NCBI GenBank assembly: GCA_964035575.1
Contig: OZ037850.1
Coordinates: 950,501 to 1,014,500 of the forward strand
Direction: 5' to 3'
From: Rhynchopus sp. YZ270_cl-10
Lineage: Eukaryota; Euglenozoa; Diplonemea; Diplonemida; Diplonemidae
Length of the DNA: 64,000 nt
Shown in pieces: positions 22,703 through 34,122 of the stretch; the stretch's first letter is position 1; every line of letters starts with the position of its first letter. The notes beneath the pieces are model-generated. The model was not told the DNA's origin. It worked only from the letters and a program-made list of their open reading frames with translations, and did not search any database. A program made the position numbers and the translations under genes.

Positions 22703-23262
22703 CTTCTCTTTTGTTGTCTTTTTTTAATAGGTGTCGTGGGGGGAACACAAGATCGAGTGTACCTGCCATGTTTTTTTTTTTGTAACGTTTTTGTACACCC
22801 TTCGCCACCTGACAGACGAGAGCGATGTATGAATTTTGTACGTCTCTCCTTTTCAGAATTTTTTCTTCTATTTGCTTTTCCCCATAAAATACCCCCCGAA
22901 AAAAAATATAAAACAGACGTCAAAAAATGCGACGACACAATATAACAGAAATAAAAGTGACAGCGAGTCGTTGCGCAAATCAATTCTCTGAACCCGCAAC
23001 ATATTCTAACACTTTTTTTATCCCGATCGTTTTACAAAGCAAAAGCTCCCTTTTATTTTCTGTTATTTTTTTTGTGCACTGCATTTTTTTCATTTTTTTT
23101 TAAAGAAACCCCCACTCTTTTTCTTTGAGGGTCCTCATTCATATTTGTTATCGACGACTCTCCCTACATTATCATTGTCAATGAAGTGCACACTTTAACC
23201 TGTGCAGTTTACCCTGCAGAACTCTGGTTTCCATTTGTGTTAGCTTCAATCTTTTTAATATA

Positions 23263-23303
23263 AGGTGGCAAAGTACTACGCAGACTTATGATCATCTTAC
23301 AAA
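23263..23303 (+). repeat. Motif A copy, diverged
   Basis: AGGTGGCAAAGTACTACGCA then GACTTATGATCATCTTAC. Confidence 0.7.
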
Positions 23304-23510
23304 ACGTTTATTTTCCATTCTCTTGTTTTTTAAAAAAAAAAACCCTTATTTTGATGTCTGAGCAATTCAGCCCATATAAATCAAACAGAAATAAAACCTG
23401 CATAACAGGTCAGACCAGAGCTTCCTTTTGTACCATCACTCTGCCACACTCTTTATGGATAAAAGTGTGCTGTCTGGAAATCCCTTTTAAAGATAGCTTT
23501 TTTTTTGAAG

Positions 23511-23550
23511 GAGAACCTAAGTTTGCGAAACTTAGGTTCGTCTTAATTAC
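23511..23550 (+). repeat. Motif A copy as perfect 12-bp hairpin
   Basis: GAACCTAAGTTT (23513-23524), loop GCG, AAACTTAGGTTC (23528-23539). The 5' arm has become the full complement of the 3' arm, including a T-A for C-G switch inside the CTAAGC/GCTTAG core. Confidence 0.85.
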
Positions 23551-23623
23551 AAAAAAAACTCTTTATAACAAACCCTGTCTTTTTTGACATTCTGGTTTCT
23601 TTTTTGTCGATGCTTCAAATACA

Positions 23624-23656
<33 letters not shown>

Positions 23657-24366
23657 GCGAATTATCCACAGCCGATCTTATTCTGAGATGTTCTCTTATT
23701 TTCGGAATATTTTTTTTTTGACCGACTGCCCCAAATAAATTTCTGAGAAGAAAGCCAAAACCAAAAAAAAGTCTGGTTGATAGCTGTATCCACACATTTT
23801 CCTTTTTTGGGCGTGAGTGAATGCTTTAAAAAAAAAATGCGATCAAGTTTTTTTTTGTTCAAGACAAAGAGCGGGAGGTTTGCTCAGAAGGTTTTAGGAA
23901 TGATTGCTGATTCCGTTATCAACAACGTTCTGGCCATGCAACGTATTAAATTGAGTTGACTCTAATTTCTACAATTGTGTGGACCATCTGTGCAAGTTTC
24001 CCGCCTTTTTTGTTTGTTGGTTTATTCTTTATGAATTGTCACCACTCGACGACCACACCGTGATTTTTGAACAGGAAAGAAAAAAAAAATGTGCAAATGG
24101 TCACCATCACATATTTCCCTTCGTCTTAGCGAGTCAGAGATATTTCTTGCGGTGGGAAAAAAATATGTGGAAATAAATACGACCAAAAAACCCCCAACGG
24201 GAGTTCCTGTGGAGGTTTTGTTGTTTTTTTGTTGTGTTTTATGTCAGTTGCTCTCTCTCTCTCTCTCACACAAACACATCCTGCTCCCTTTCCATTTATT
24301 AAAGCGAGATAAACAACATCCCCAAAACGTTGCATTTGCCCGCTCTTTCCCTGACATTCCTCTGTT

Positions 24367-24413
24367 GGTGACTAAAACACCAAGAGGCTTCGGCTTAGGT
24401 TCACTTACCAACC
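24367..24413 (+). repeat. Motif A copy with one extra CGGCTT insertion
   Basis: GGTGACTAAAACACCAAGAG, GCTTCGGCTTAGG, TTCACTTACC. The GGCTT unit is nearly duplicated, a possible first step of the expansion seen at 37.86 kb. Confidence 0.8.
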
Positions 24414-24582
24414 TTTCTTTTTGTGTTCTCAGTGCTTTACGCACCGAGACCTTTAAGTACTATGACAGTACCCGCTTTTCCATTTGATAATTATTACTTT
24501 AAAAAGCTACGACTATAGTTCTTCAGTCGCGAATCGGTATTTTTTCCCTTATTTTTTGTACTTTTACCAACTTTACTTTGAA

Positions 24583-24620
24583 AGATGACTAAGCATGTGA
24601 GGCTTAGGTTCATCATAAAA
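24583..24620 (+). repeat. Motif A copy
   Basis: AGATGACTAAGCATGTGAGG, CTTAGGTTCATCATA; perfect stem. Confidence 0.85.
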
Positions 24621-25771
24621 TTGTTTATCTTTTTTTGTACTGCACATTTCAACTTTAAATTTTCCATCATTAGCCTCTCCGGGATTGCGCTTTTTTACTT
24701 TTAACTTTTAACTCTTTGCTGTTACATACTAATAGAACGGGAACAGGAAAACAATGTAAGGAACTGACTCATCTTTGCATGATTACAGTATGTTTTCCTA
24801 GCAAAGCCTGCCTACGAAAGGAACCAGCACTGCCACAAATATCGCATTTTTCAGAAAAGAAAGCAAATTACCAGGTACGTGGATGCACACAGGTTATAAA
24901 AGTGCTATATTTCGTTTCCCCTTCACAAAAAAAAAAAGTTATATCATTTATAAGCAAGAACGAGTTTTCAAGGTTTCATTGGCGTGCGCTGGCCCCTCCA
25001 CCCCATATTCACCTCTATTTTTTTCTTTTTCTTTTTGCAACAACACAACTACTTTCTCAACACCCGCGATGTTTTGTTGTGGTTGTTGTTGTTGTTGGGG
25101 GGGGTTTTTTTTTTTTTGCTTTTTTTTTTTTGTTTTGTTGATTGATAGCTCTATTTCACGAAGATTCACTCCCCCCCCCCACCCCACCCTCCCCACTCCC
25201 TCCTCCCATCCCCTCTGATGCATGCACTAAAAAAAAAAAAATTCTCCCCACCTTTTCCCTCTCTTCTTCGCTCCCAAAACCCTTACTCATACGTTTTTTT
25301 TTCTCCCCAAAAAATAGTTTATAATACACAGATGCCCCATTTTTTTCCACCCTATTTTTCTTAGTTTATTTTCTCTCGTTTTTTTTCTTTGTTTTTGGAG
25401 GAAGGTTTACGAGTGGCGCTTTTTTTACGTGGCCCACAAAACGCTTCCACGATTCGAATTGCAACAGGTCTCCCCCATTCAAATCTCTTTGTCTCCAGAC
25501 CCCCCCCTGTTTTGGATACGGAGTGCCTTTTTATTCTAAAAAATCTCAGTCAAATTCCTCTTTTTCACCTTCCCTATTATCCCTTGGTGTTCAGATGTGC
25601 CCCGATCCTTCTAGAAGGGTTCTCCTTTATCTCCGTTGTGCTCGTTTTTATTTTATTTTTTTATGGTATCGATGAGTGTAGGGCCCCCTCCTGAGGCCCT
25701 TCATCTTTTCTCGTTTGTTTTTTTTTTTTTTTTTTTCTTCCTCCTCCTCCATCTCCCCCATTCGTATTTTT

Positions 25772-25813
25772 AGGTGACATAAGCACTTTGAAGCTTAGGT
25801 TCATCTTACAAAA
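25772..25813 (+). repeat. Motif A copy
   Basis: AGGTGACATAAGCACTTTGA, AGCTTAGGTTCATCTTAC; AAGC/GCTT pairing kept. A motif B box lies about 210 bp downstream (26022-26078). Confidence 0.85.
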
Positions 25814-26021
25814 CGTTTTTTTTTTTCTCCCTCATTGTGTGCACCCCCTCCCCCAAAAAAATAAGCAATTTTAAAGAAGTTCTTGGAAAATATATTTGTG
25901 TGTGCGTTTTTTGAGAAACGCAATTTGTTGTGTTGATGAAGTGCTCCCTCGCGGCTGCCGTGTGCATACCAATTGAAGTGTTCTCTGGGGTTCGATAGCC
26001 CGCGGGGAAACTAGTGCCCCT

Positions 26022-26078
26022 GCGTCTGCCGATGCACGGTGAGGCGTCAGACGTTTGCACTTTCAACTTCTCTTTGTT
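26022..26078 (+). repeat. Motif B copy
   Basis: GCGTCTGCCGATGCACGGTG then AGACGTTTGCACTTTCAACT. Other B boxes are near 16404, 26597, 31688, 31877, 53457, 53577 and 55822. Confidence 0.6.
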
Positions 26079-26245
26079 TATGCTGTTTTTCCCCCTTCAA
26101 AAACAGAGGGGAACAGTCTTTATTGACACGGCATATTTCGTGGCCAAGAGAGTTTGGAAATTTTTAAAAGCAAAACGTTGTTTTTTTCTTTTTTAGCGAA
26201 TCTGTGCACCGCAGATGACATCTTTGGAAACCAAAAAAAAACCCC

Positions 26246-26308
26246 TTCGGAAATCGGTCAACGACCTGTCAGCGACCTGTCAATATCGACTCCTCCCGGA
26301 GTACCATT
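26246..26308 (+). repeat. 63-bp duplicated sequence, copy 1
   Basis: TTCGGAAATCGGTCAACGAC, then two ACCTGTCA steps, ending GGAGTACCATT. It differs from 55641-55703 at one base only. Confidence 0.9.
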
Positions 26309-26529
26309 GGTTATTCTGTTGATTTTTATGTGCAAGAAAAAAATAGTTCAATGTTGGTGATTTCGTTGTGGCACATCACCTTTTTGTGTTCGAATTCACT
26401 TTTGTTCTGCAAATGGAGCATGCCTCTTCTGTTCTCCTTGAACTGAAAGACTATGGTTTTTTTGGGGTGCGTCAAAGCCTGCCCCCCTGGAGGTAGTTGC
26501 GAGAGCAACTTTGCTCCTTTTCTTTTTTT

Positions 26530-26568
26530 GGTGACGAACGAGAGAGATTAGGTTCATCTCATAAGATA
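26530..26568 (+). repeat. Motif A copy followed by motif B
   Basis: GGTGACGAACGAGAGAGATT then AGGTTCATCTCATAAG. Motif B (CCTACGTCCG...GGCGTTTGCACGTTC) follows at 26597-26642. Confidence 0.75.
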
Positions 26569-26819
26569 TTTCTTTTTTCTTTTTTTTTCCTTTCCGCCTA
26601 CGTCCGATGATGGGGCGTTTGCACGTTCACAACTTTTCTCTTTTTTTTTTCTCTCTCTCACCTTGTGCGCACGACCTACTGTGTTGTGCCTGTGCACATT
26701 GAGATGCTGTCACCATATTGCCAGCTAGACTCCTTATACAGTCGACTTCCTCTCATCCTCGTTTTATTATTGCTGTGACACAGGTCATTCCTTTTTTTTG
26801 AAGAAAATTTTGTGAAATT

Positions 26820-26852
26820 GTGTGTGTACGTAAGGCACATTCATCTTGCAAA
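26820..26852 (+). repeat. Motif A' copy
   Basis: GTGTGTGTACGTAAGGCACA then TTCATCTTGC and an A run. Confidence 0.7.
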
Positions 26853-27550
26853 AAAAAAATTAATTTTATCTTCCCCATCCCACAAAATGAAACTAACATC
26901 TTGTGATTTCCCTGTGCTCTGTGACTGTTCGTGTGCAGTGAATCATCCTCCACTTTGTGGATGACTATGTACTCTTTTGAGTTTTTTTTTTCGATGGGTT
27001 CAATCTATGTCCAAATATCTTTCAAAAAGTTTTTTTTTTATTTCCCTCTTCAGTGCTCGCCTCCAACTTCACCTTTATAAAAATATCGTTCTTTCTAATG
27101 GGTTTTTTTTTGTTTTGTTTTTTTTCTTTGGTGACCAGCTCTAGCATTGCAGTCCTATTGTGTTGCGCGCGCTTTTGTCAGCACAGATCGGTGTCCTTTC
27201 CGCACGACAGTTCAGTAAATGACTTGACTTGTAATTTTTTTTTGTAGTTTTGCTGTTGGATTACAACCGTGAAACCACAAAGTAAAAATCGCAAATCATG
27301 TAAAGTTGCTTCACTGTGGTATAGGGAAGGGCACTGACTGGCATGGCCCGATAGAACCACCCCCGCAAAGGATAGGATGTCATGTAGAGAGTTGACGCAG
27401 CTTTCTGTCCCTTCACGAGCCATGTGCTTTTTCTTTCTCCGTTTGTGTTTTTTTTTTTTTATATACCCCTGTTCTCTCCCGTTCTCTGGTCGCATCTTAC
27501 CACATCGTAGCAACCTGGCAAGGGAATGGTGAGACAGGATTTGTCGCCTA

Positions 27551-27595
27551 GAGTGTGTGTGCAAGAGTGGCACATTATCATCTCGCAAACTTTTC
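27551..27595 (+). repeat. Motif A' copy
   Basis: GAGTGTGTGTGCAAGAGTGG then CACATTATCATCTCGC. Confidence 0.7.
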
Positions 27596-27939
27596 TTTTT
27601 TCGAAAGATGTTTTATTCATTTTTCACAGTATTTCTCTTTTTCTGTTATTCCACTTATCACGACTTTTAACACCTGATTCCATTCGTTCATGTCAGTCCG
27701 TGGCGCGGAGGGGGGGGGGAAAAAAATTGCTCGTTTTTTGCGTATTATGACATACTGACATGAATGATACACCGGTCTTTGTTCGACAAATCGCTAGACC
27801 TTGTTTTTATTTTCAAAAAAAAAAAATCGGGTGTAAAATCTAAATCCCCATTTTATCATGGAGGAATGTCGATTTTTTGTTGGCAAAAAAAAAGTCGAAA
27901 AATAAAAAGGTCGGCCGACTCGGCCTGACCAAAAAAAGG

Positions 27940-28016
27940 AAAGTGGAGATTGCACAACTGTGGCAACACAACCAAGGCAACTACACTACTCCAAACAATT
28001 TATCAAAAAAAAAAAA
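27940..28016 (+). repeat. Motif D copy
   Basis: AAGTGGAGATTGCACAACTG then GGCAACTACACTACTCCAAA and AATTTATC plus an A run; best match to 8020-8090. Confidence 0.8.
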
Positions 28017-28816
28017 AATACAACCAACTACGAACTACGAACACCTTTAGATCCTAGAAGATGAGAGTGGAGCCCATTTCTTTTGAATGGGTCTTCCGCA
28101 ATAAACAAAATGAAACCAAAAAAGGTTTGCAACTTGGCTCAGTATCTAAAAGGTTAAAAATATCTTTCTCTTTTTTTTCTTTCTTGCGTGTCAACTTTAT
28201 CAGAAAAAAAATGAATCGTCAAAAGAAGAAAAGGGTAAACCAAACAGGAACCGTTTACAAAGTGAATAACTTTAAGGAAAGTGTAGCTTGAGAGAGTTGG
28301 TGGCAACTACACTATTCCAATAATTTATCGCGAAACAAACGATAAAAAAAAATAATGTCAGCTTTCCTTTGGATTTCGCTTCTACACCTTCGAAACCAAT
28401 GCTGAGGTTTTTTTTTTCTTTTTTCTTTCTTTGTTCCTGTTTCCCCCTTCTTTGACCATTGTTTTTGATTCAGTATTTGCGGATGTGTATTCCGTATTTC
28501 TTCTTTTTTCATTATCATCATCCTTTTGTTTTGAGGTTGTGCATTGATTGGTATGTTCACTCATTTGATTTTGTCCCGGGGTAGCAACGAAACTTCTGCC
28601 AAACACCACCAAAAACTCAGGTCAAAAATCAGGTGATTACACATTCCATATTGTTGCGTTTTCCAACCTCGCTTTGAAACAAAATCAAATTTTTGCCTGA
28701 GGGCTTCACCACAGTTTTTACTATTGTTTCATCATTTTCTTTTTCCACATTTATTTTAAACAGTTATAGTTAGCACACAACGAAACTACCAAACTTTCCT
28801 GAAGAACAAAACAAAG

Positions 28817-28846
28817 AGGTGGACTAAGTAGGTTCATCTTGCAAAC
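28817..28846 (+). repeat. Motif A copy, shortened
   Basis: AGGTGGACTAAGTAGGTTCA then TCTTGC; the loop and 3' arm are deleted. Confidence 0.7.
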
Positions 28847-31165
28847 CATTCCTTTTTATTTCTCTTTTTTTGATGAGGCAACCATGCCAACTTTTCTCTT
28901 CTTTGTCTCCCCCCCTTTCCCTTTTTTTGCACACAATGTTTCCTTGTCAGTATCTCTCTTTTCCCCCTCCGATCACCTTGACTTTTTTTCTCCAAAAATA
29001 ATCCTTTCCTGGTGTCACTGTGTTTTTTTCTTTAAATTTAAGCCACTCTTTTTAAAGACACATCCAAAAAGGACCCTTTTTATTGTGCTTTCATCTGGGG
29101 CTTACTTAGGTCAGTCGAAGGTGCCTGAATCAATAAGTACATTTTCTTTTTTGTGAAAGATGAAACTCTAGGGCGTAATCATCCATGGGTGCCGACTTTG
29201 TGCCCCAGCCTGTTTATGATCTTCTGAGCTTTCTTTGTTTTTACCTCTTTTTTTTTTTTCAAAATAAATTATACTTCTGCTGTGGTGATTTTTCAACAAT
29301 GGTTCACTCCAGTCCAGCCAATCCGATTTTCTCTTCGCTGTAGGGTAGCATGAGATGATTTCCAAAGCGGAAACTGGAGAATCTCACACAAAATGAGAGT
29401 TAACGTATGGCTTGGAGGTAGGCTACATAAATCACCCGAAGTTATCAACAACAACAAGAACTAATTAAAATCAATTTCGTAATTATACTTTCCATGTGAA
29501 AAGAAAGCAAGAAAAAAACAAAAAAAAAAAAAAAAAAACATTCGTCTGCCGATTCTGAAGTTATGTAAAAAACCAAAAACAAAAAATACAACAAAACAAA
29601 ACAAAACAAAAACCCAACTCCGAAACGTATCATGATTTGTATAACGAGACCAAAAATAAGAAGAAAAAAAAACATATTTCCACCCAAACGCCCATTTGTG
29701 GCGTATTCTAGTGTTTATGTATTGTAACGCACGTTACACCCAATCCCCCACCCCACCTTTTTTACAAAGCGTTCCGTCTCGGTTGCTTTCGTATTGTATT
29801 GTCAAAAAGTATTAACCAATTATATCATTGAAGAAAATGCCAATCTCGCTCGTGAAATACAGAAAAAAAATGCAAAAAAAAAATAATGCAACGCCTAACA
29901 GAAGAAAAGAAGAAGGCATTCTATCATTCATTTCTCCAAAATATGGTGAAAAGTTTGGTGTGTCTTTCTTTTGTGTAAAACAAAAATCCACGGATGTTTT
30001 ATACAGGAAAAAAGCGAAACGAAAAATGGCGAATTTTTTTATTGTGGGGTTCCCTTTTGGACAACCCCACCAATTTTCCAAACATATCAACCCAAAAAAA
30101 TACCTTGTGTACAGACCCCCTGCTTCTCACAGTAGGGCAATTCGTCGTACCCATTCAGAGAGAACAGGATTTACCAATTTTTTGAAAAGAAAAATTATAA
30201 AAAACAAAAAAAAAAAAACGTCAGAACTGAAAGAGTTGAGGGAATACCAAGAGGATTTGCCCCTCACAACAAAAAAATGAATGGGCGGGAGAGTGGAGCT
30301 TGTAGTGGAGGAGCTAAAGCCACCGCTACTCCCCAATTTCTTCTGTCTGTACAGAGATCACCTAAAGGTAGATGTACATCAAAAAAAATATTGATTCATT
30401 GAAAAAGGGGATGCTTCTTATATTCAAGACTCTCTTCAGTTCATTTTTTCAGCCCCTTTTTTTTGAAAAGATGTCAGACCAGAGCGGTTGCTAATATGTC
30501 CTCTCTGCCACATCCTCGGATGAGGTGTGCCGTCTGTAAGTATCCCAGCCTTCGGGTGACATTTTTGAGAACAGACTTGCCGTTCTCATAATCTTGTATG
30601 TTTTCTTTTTATACATCCGGTGCTTTGCGAGCAAAAAAATCCACCAATAAATGCACAACCTCAAAGGAATGTGCGGTCTGAAAAGGTTTTATGGGGTGAA
30701 CAGCGTACAAGAGGCGCAGTTTGTCCGCATGAAACAATTTTTTTTTTTTTTTTTTTTTTGAAAAATCTCGCAAAAAAAGCAACTGTGGATGTCAGCTTTT
30801 CCCCCAACACAACTTTCCTCTAAAAATATGCAGACCTCTCACAATTGAGCTAGACGAATAAACGTTACAAAAAAATAAATTTACCAACCCGCTCTCCACC
30901 TTTCGCGAAAATTATTCAAAGGCAATCTTTCAATTTTAGTAAATGCTCTTTTTTGATGAGCCCCCCCCCCAGGTGACTAAGCAAATATTACCTATTTTTT
31001 CTCTTTTTTTTTCATTTTTTTTTTTTTTACCCCCCACTCATGTATGTGCCCTGCATCTGCACATCCATCTTTTCACTAGTTTCTCCTACTCCTACTATTA
31101 TCTTTTCTTTTGGCTTTCGTATGGTTGTTCTCCTACCTACCTCCTGACTGTGTTTTTGATCCTGT

Positions 31166-31201
31166 AGATGCCTAAGAACGGCTTAGGTTCATCTTACAAA
31201 T
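31166..31201 (+). repeat. Motif A copy
   Basis: AGATGCCTAAGAACGGCTTA then GGTTCATCTTAC. Confidence 0.8.
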
Positions 31202-31603
31202 TCCTCCTTTTTTTGAACTCCTTTTTCACACCCCATTTTTCACCCCCTCTGATTGAATAAAATACCAAAAAAAAGTTAAAAAATGACAAAGTGAAGAAGT
31301 GAATAGTTAAAAAGACAAAGCTAAGTTGTTACGCGAGATTGTATTGTAAAAAAAAAAAATAGTGGCAAGCCAAATTGTGAAATTGACCAGAAGAAGAGGA
31401 CAGGAGGTTGTTTTTCCACAAAAGGTACACCTTCGCAAGCGCGCCGCTTTTTGGGGGGTAGTTTGACCGTAACATAGACAAAATATAATGTTGCTCTGGC
31501 AGTGTTGCTGAGACTAAGGGGCAAACAAAACGCTCTTGGTTTCACAGTAACCACGAATACCCCATTGTCGACATATTTTCCATTTCTTTTTCTTCTTCTA
31601 AAC

Positions 31604-31638
31604 AGTTGCCTAAGTCTCTTTAGGTTCATAATGCCAAA
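31604..31638 (+). repeat. Motif A copy followed by motif B
   Basis: AGTTGCCTAAGTCTCTTTAG then GTTCATAATGCC, with a motif B box at 31688-31735. Confidence 0.65.
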
Positions 31639-32230
31639 TAAAATTCCTCAAACCAAAAAAAAATTCCTCTTGTTTTTAACGACTTCTTGGTGTCTACGCC
31701 AGTTTCGAGGCGTTTGCACTTTTCAAAAATTCTCTTGCCATCTGGTGATGTGTGTATTTCTCGCATATTTTTTTGCAAAAGCCCATCTCCCCCAACGTGA
31801 TTTTTTTTTTGAGGTGAGTTGATGTGTTGTGCACTAGAAACAGGTTGTTTTCCAAGCATTCTTTCTTTCTTGGACCACCTGCGTTCAGTGCCCGGTGAGG
31901 CGTTCACACTTTCAAGCTCTTTGAAAACCCCCAATCCTTTTCCGACAAAACAGAGCAGCGTGAGGAGAAAACCAATCCTTTTGACAAACTACATTGAATT
32001 TGTCTTTGGGATGTATATCCTGCTATTTTGTTTTCCTCGGAAATATCTTGGTTCTTGTTTTTTGACCATCGAGTAAAGCGATGATATGCCCTTCACCACA
32101 TTGTGGCTAAGTATTCATTACTCAAGCTCGTCTTACACATTTTGTTGTGTAATTTTTCTTTTGAAAGCTGTGTATGCTGAGCCCATCTCTCTTTTCAAGG
32201 CTTCTTTTTTCTTTTTCCCTTCAGTTGAAA

Positions 32231-32262
32231 AGGTGACTAAACACGTGAGGCTCAGGATCTGA
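32231..32262 (+). repeat. Motif A copy, 3' end diverged
   Basis: AGGTGACTAAACACGTGAGG then CTCAGGATC. Confidence 0.75.
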
Positions 32263-32502
32263 GCAATTTTTTTTTCCTTTTTCATCTACCGCACTGAGGG
32301 TTTGTGAACTGCGGAGGGACTGATGCGATACCTGCTACCCAAGTCCACGCTTGTAGCAAATTAAAAGAAAGGCTACGGCCAAAAGTACAGACCCTGAGAC
32401 CCAACCTGGGCTACTTAGGCAATTGTCAAATACAATTTTTTTCAAAAAAAAAAAAAAAAAAAAAAAATCTGACCAAAATGAACGCTTATATTGTACTGTA
32501 CT

Positions 32503-32540
32503 GCATGTGTGCGTCCTGATGAGGCCATTCATCTTTCGAG
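32503..32540 (+). repeat. Motif A' copy
   Basis: GCATGTGTGCGTCCTGATGA then GGCCATTCATCTTTC. Confidence 0.6.
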
Positions 32541-33551
32541 TATGCTTCCCTTTCTCTTCTTTCTTGGTTTATTTTTTTCTTTCAGTTTTGCCATTTGAAA
32601 CGGCAGACAGAACTCAGTTGTATTATGCTGCATAAATAATGCAAAAAAAAAAAAAAAAAAAATGGGAATGTGCGCGATGTGCGACACAACAATGCAACGC
32701 ATACTCCAAATAAAAATATATTTTTGTTTTGTTTTTGCAAACAGTCGTGATATATGTTTTTTTTCCCCCTCTCAGTTGCTTTCTTCATTCGTGTGTTTTT
32801 TTATTGCTAAAAATACATAAAAAAAATGATAAATTGTTACGATATGCGCGCGATGGGTGACGCCACCACGTTGCTTTTCTTTTTATTGTTTTGGCGAAGA
32901 TTCGGAGTCTTAGGTTCATATTACAAACTTTTGTGCGTAGCACTCTCCGTTATACAATCCGCGGAGAATAACCCCTACCCACTCAAACATAACCGACCTA
33001 CAAGATAGTCTTATTTCATTTCAAAGATGCTTTTCTCTCTAAACTGCAATATTCATCTCAGGGGGTTTCTTTATATTTTTTATTCCTACAAGCGTAGCTT
33101 AAAGGAGAAATAGTTCCTCAGATACGGTCGCCAATCACCCCTCAAACAGGGTAATTGAGCAATCAACGAAAAAACCTTTTTTCCTTTTACTTACCTATCA
33201 GAGTTACTATTTTTTTTTTCACAATGGAGCGAGGCAATACCGCCTTAATTTCCTTTTTTTTTTTTGTCACGATCCCATAAATATCTAGAAAAACGATGAT
33301 TTTTTTTTCAAGATTCTTTTTGTATTTTTTTTGTATTTTTTTTTTTTTGCTATGACTTCGAAAGCCGGAAGTTGCAGAAGAAGTTAATAGCGCTCCTTTT
33401 TATTTCCATTTTCACACAATACAACGTTGTGACAAAAAAAGTAGTTGCGTTCAGATGTAAAGGTTATGATAGGGGGGTGGCACAACATCCTGTGTCGTCT
33501 GCACACAGTGTTTTCCTTGTGCGAATCACATCAGGTAATTTTTTTGGGCTT

Positions 33552-33590
33552 AGGTACACTGTCACGAGAGGGCTTTGTATTTCAAGTCAA
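33552..33590 (+). repeat. Motif A'' copy
   Basis: AGGTACACTGTCACGAGAGG then GCTTTGTATTTCAAGTC. Near-identical copies lie at 44990-45020 and 46164-46200. Confidence 0.85.
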
Positions 33591-33647
33591 CTTTTTTTTG
33601 TGTGCCCTCCGCAAGAGAAAATCCAGTGACTCAACGTAGAGCTTTTT

Positions 33648-33822
33648 ACATACAATGCAACGAGGCCAAAATCAGCCTCGCTAAGACCGGCTCAGGTGTG
33701 GCTGAGGCGTACTGATAATACTCCGATGTGATTGTAAGTATTAATACGCTTCAGCCACGCCTACAGCTAGATTTTCCAGACATGCCTATTTTCAGGCGTC
33801 GGCCTCGTTGCATTTTGTATGT
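33648..33822. mobile_element. 175-bp foldback/MITE-like element
   Basis: The ends ACATACAATGCAACGAGGCC and GGCCTCGTTGCATTTTGTAT are inverted with a 2-base gap. A second nested pair (GTGTGGCTGA.GCGTA near 33695 and TACGC.TCAGCCACGC near 33750) lets almost the whole element fold. No clear target duplication is seen. A motif A copy starts 4 bp downstream. Confidence 0.8.
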
Positions 33823-33825
33823 GTT

Positions 33826-33854
33826 GGTGACTAACTTAGGTTCATTTTACAGAC
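33826..33854 (+). repeat. Motif A copy, shortened
   Basis: GGTGACTAACTTAGGTTCAT then TTTACAG. Confidence 0.75.
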
Positions 33855-33947
33855 TTTTCCGTTTTTTTTTTAGGTGTTTTGGCATATTTGCAAATTCTCG
33901 ATCTTGATAGCGCACAAGAAAAAAATAAATTCCAGTAGTATCCTATA

Positions 33948-33966
33948 GGTGACTAAGCACAGTGAG
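33948..33966 (+). repeat. Motif A, 5' part, interrupted by insertion
   Basis: AGGTGACTAAGCACAGTGAG ends where the 1.73-kb element begins. Bases 33951-33966 are duplicated at 35698-35713. Confidence 0.9.
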
Positions 33967-34122
33967 ACATGGACTTGTGGTACAGATGTACCACCCTACA
34001 AAAACTTTTGAATATGCATATTTACAAAAAAACAAAAACAAAACAAAAAGGATCCAAAAATACAACAAAAAAGATTGATGAATAACCAATGTTCAAAACA
34101 TTAAGTAATCTAATCAGACTAA
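33967..34122 (+). repeat. Terminal direct repeat, left
   Basis: 100% identical by eye to 35548-35703. Contains the palindrome GTGGTACAGATGTACCAC and many AAAC units. Confidence 0.95.

Larger units (their letters stand above)
16372..26245. other. Gene-free, repeat-rich stretch
   Basis: No supported gene. It holds about ten motif A copies (listed separately), motif D at 20833-20890, a T run near 20227-20256, a G run of 25 at 20362-20386, a 15-bp-stem hairpin at 22535-22576, a (TTG)n run near 25078-25098, and a 90-bp stretch at 23400-23490 loosely similar to 30468-30560 (GTCAGACCAGAGC...CTCTGCCACA). Confidence 0.55.
26309..33647. other. Gene-free, repeat-rich stretch
   Basis: No supported gene. 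It holds many motif A and A' copies, motif D at 27940-28016 (a further fragment near 28281-28330), an inverted pair TTCATGTCAGT/ACTGACATGAA at 27687 and 27753, a GTAACGCACGTTAC palindrome near 29725, and long T/A tracts. Confidence 0.55.
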
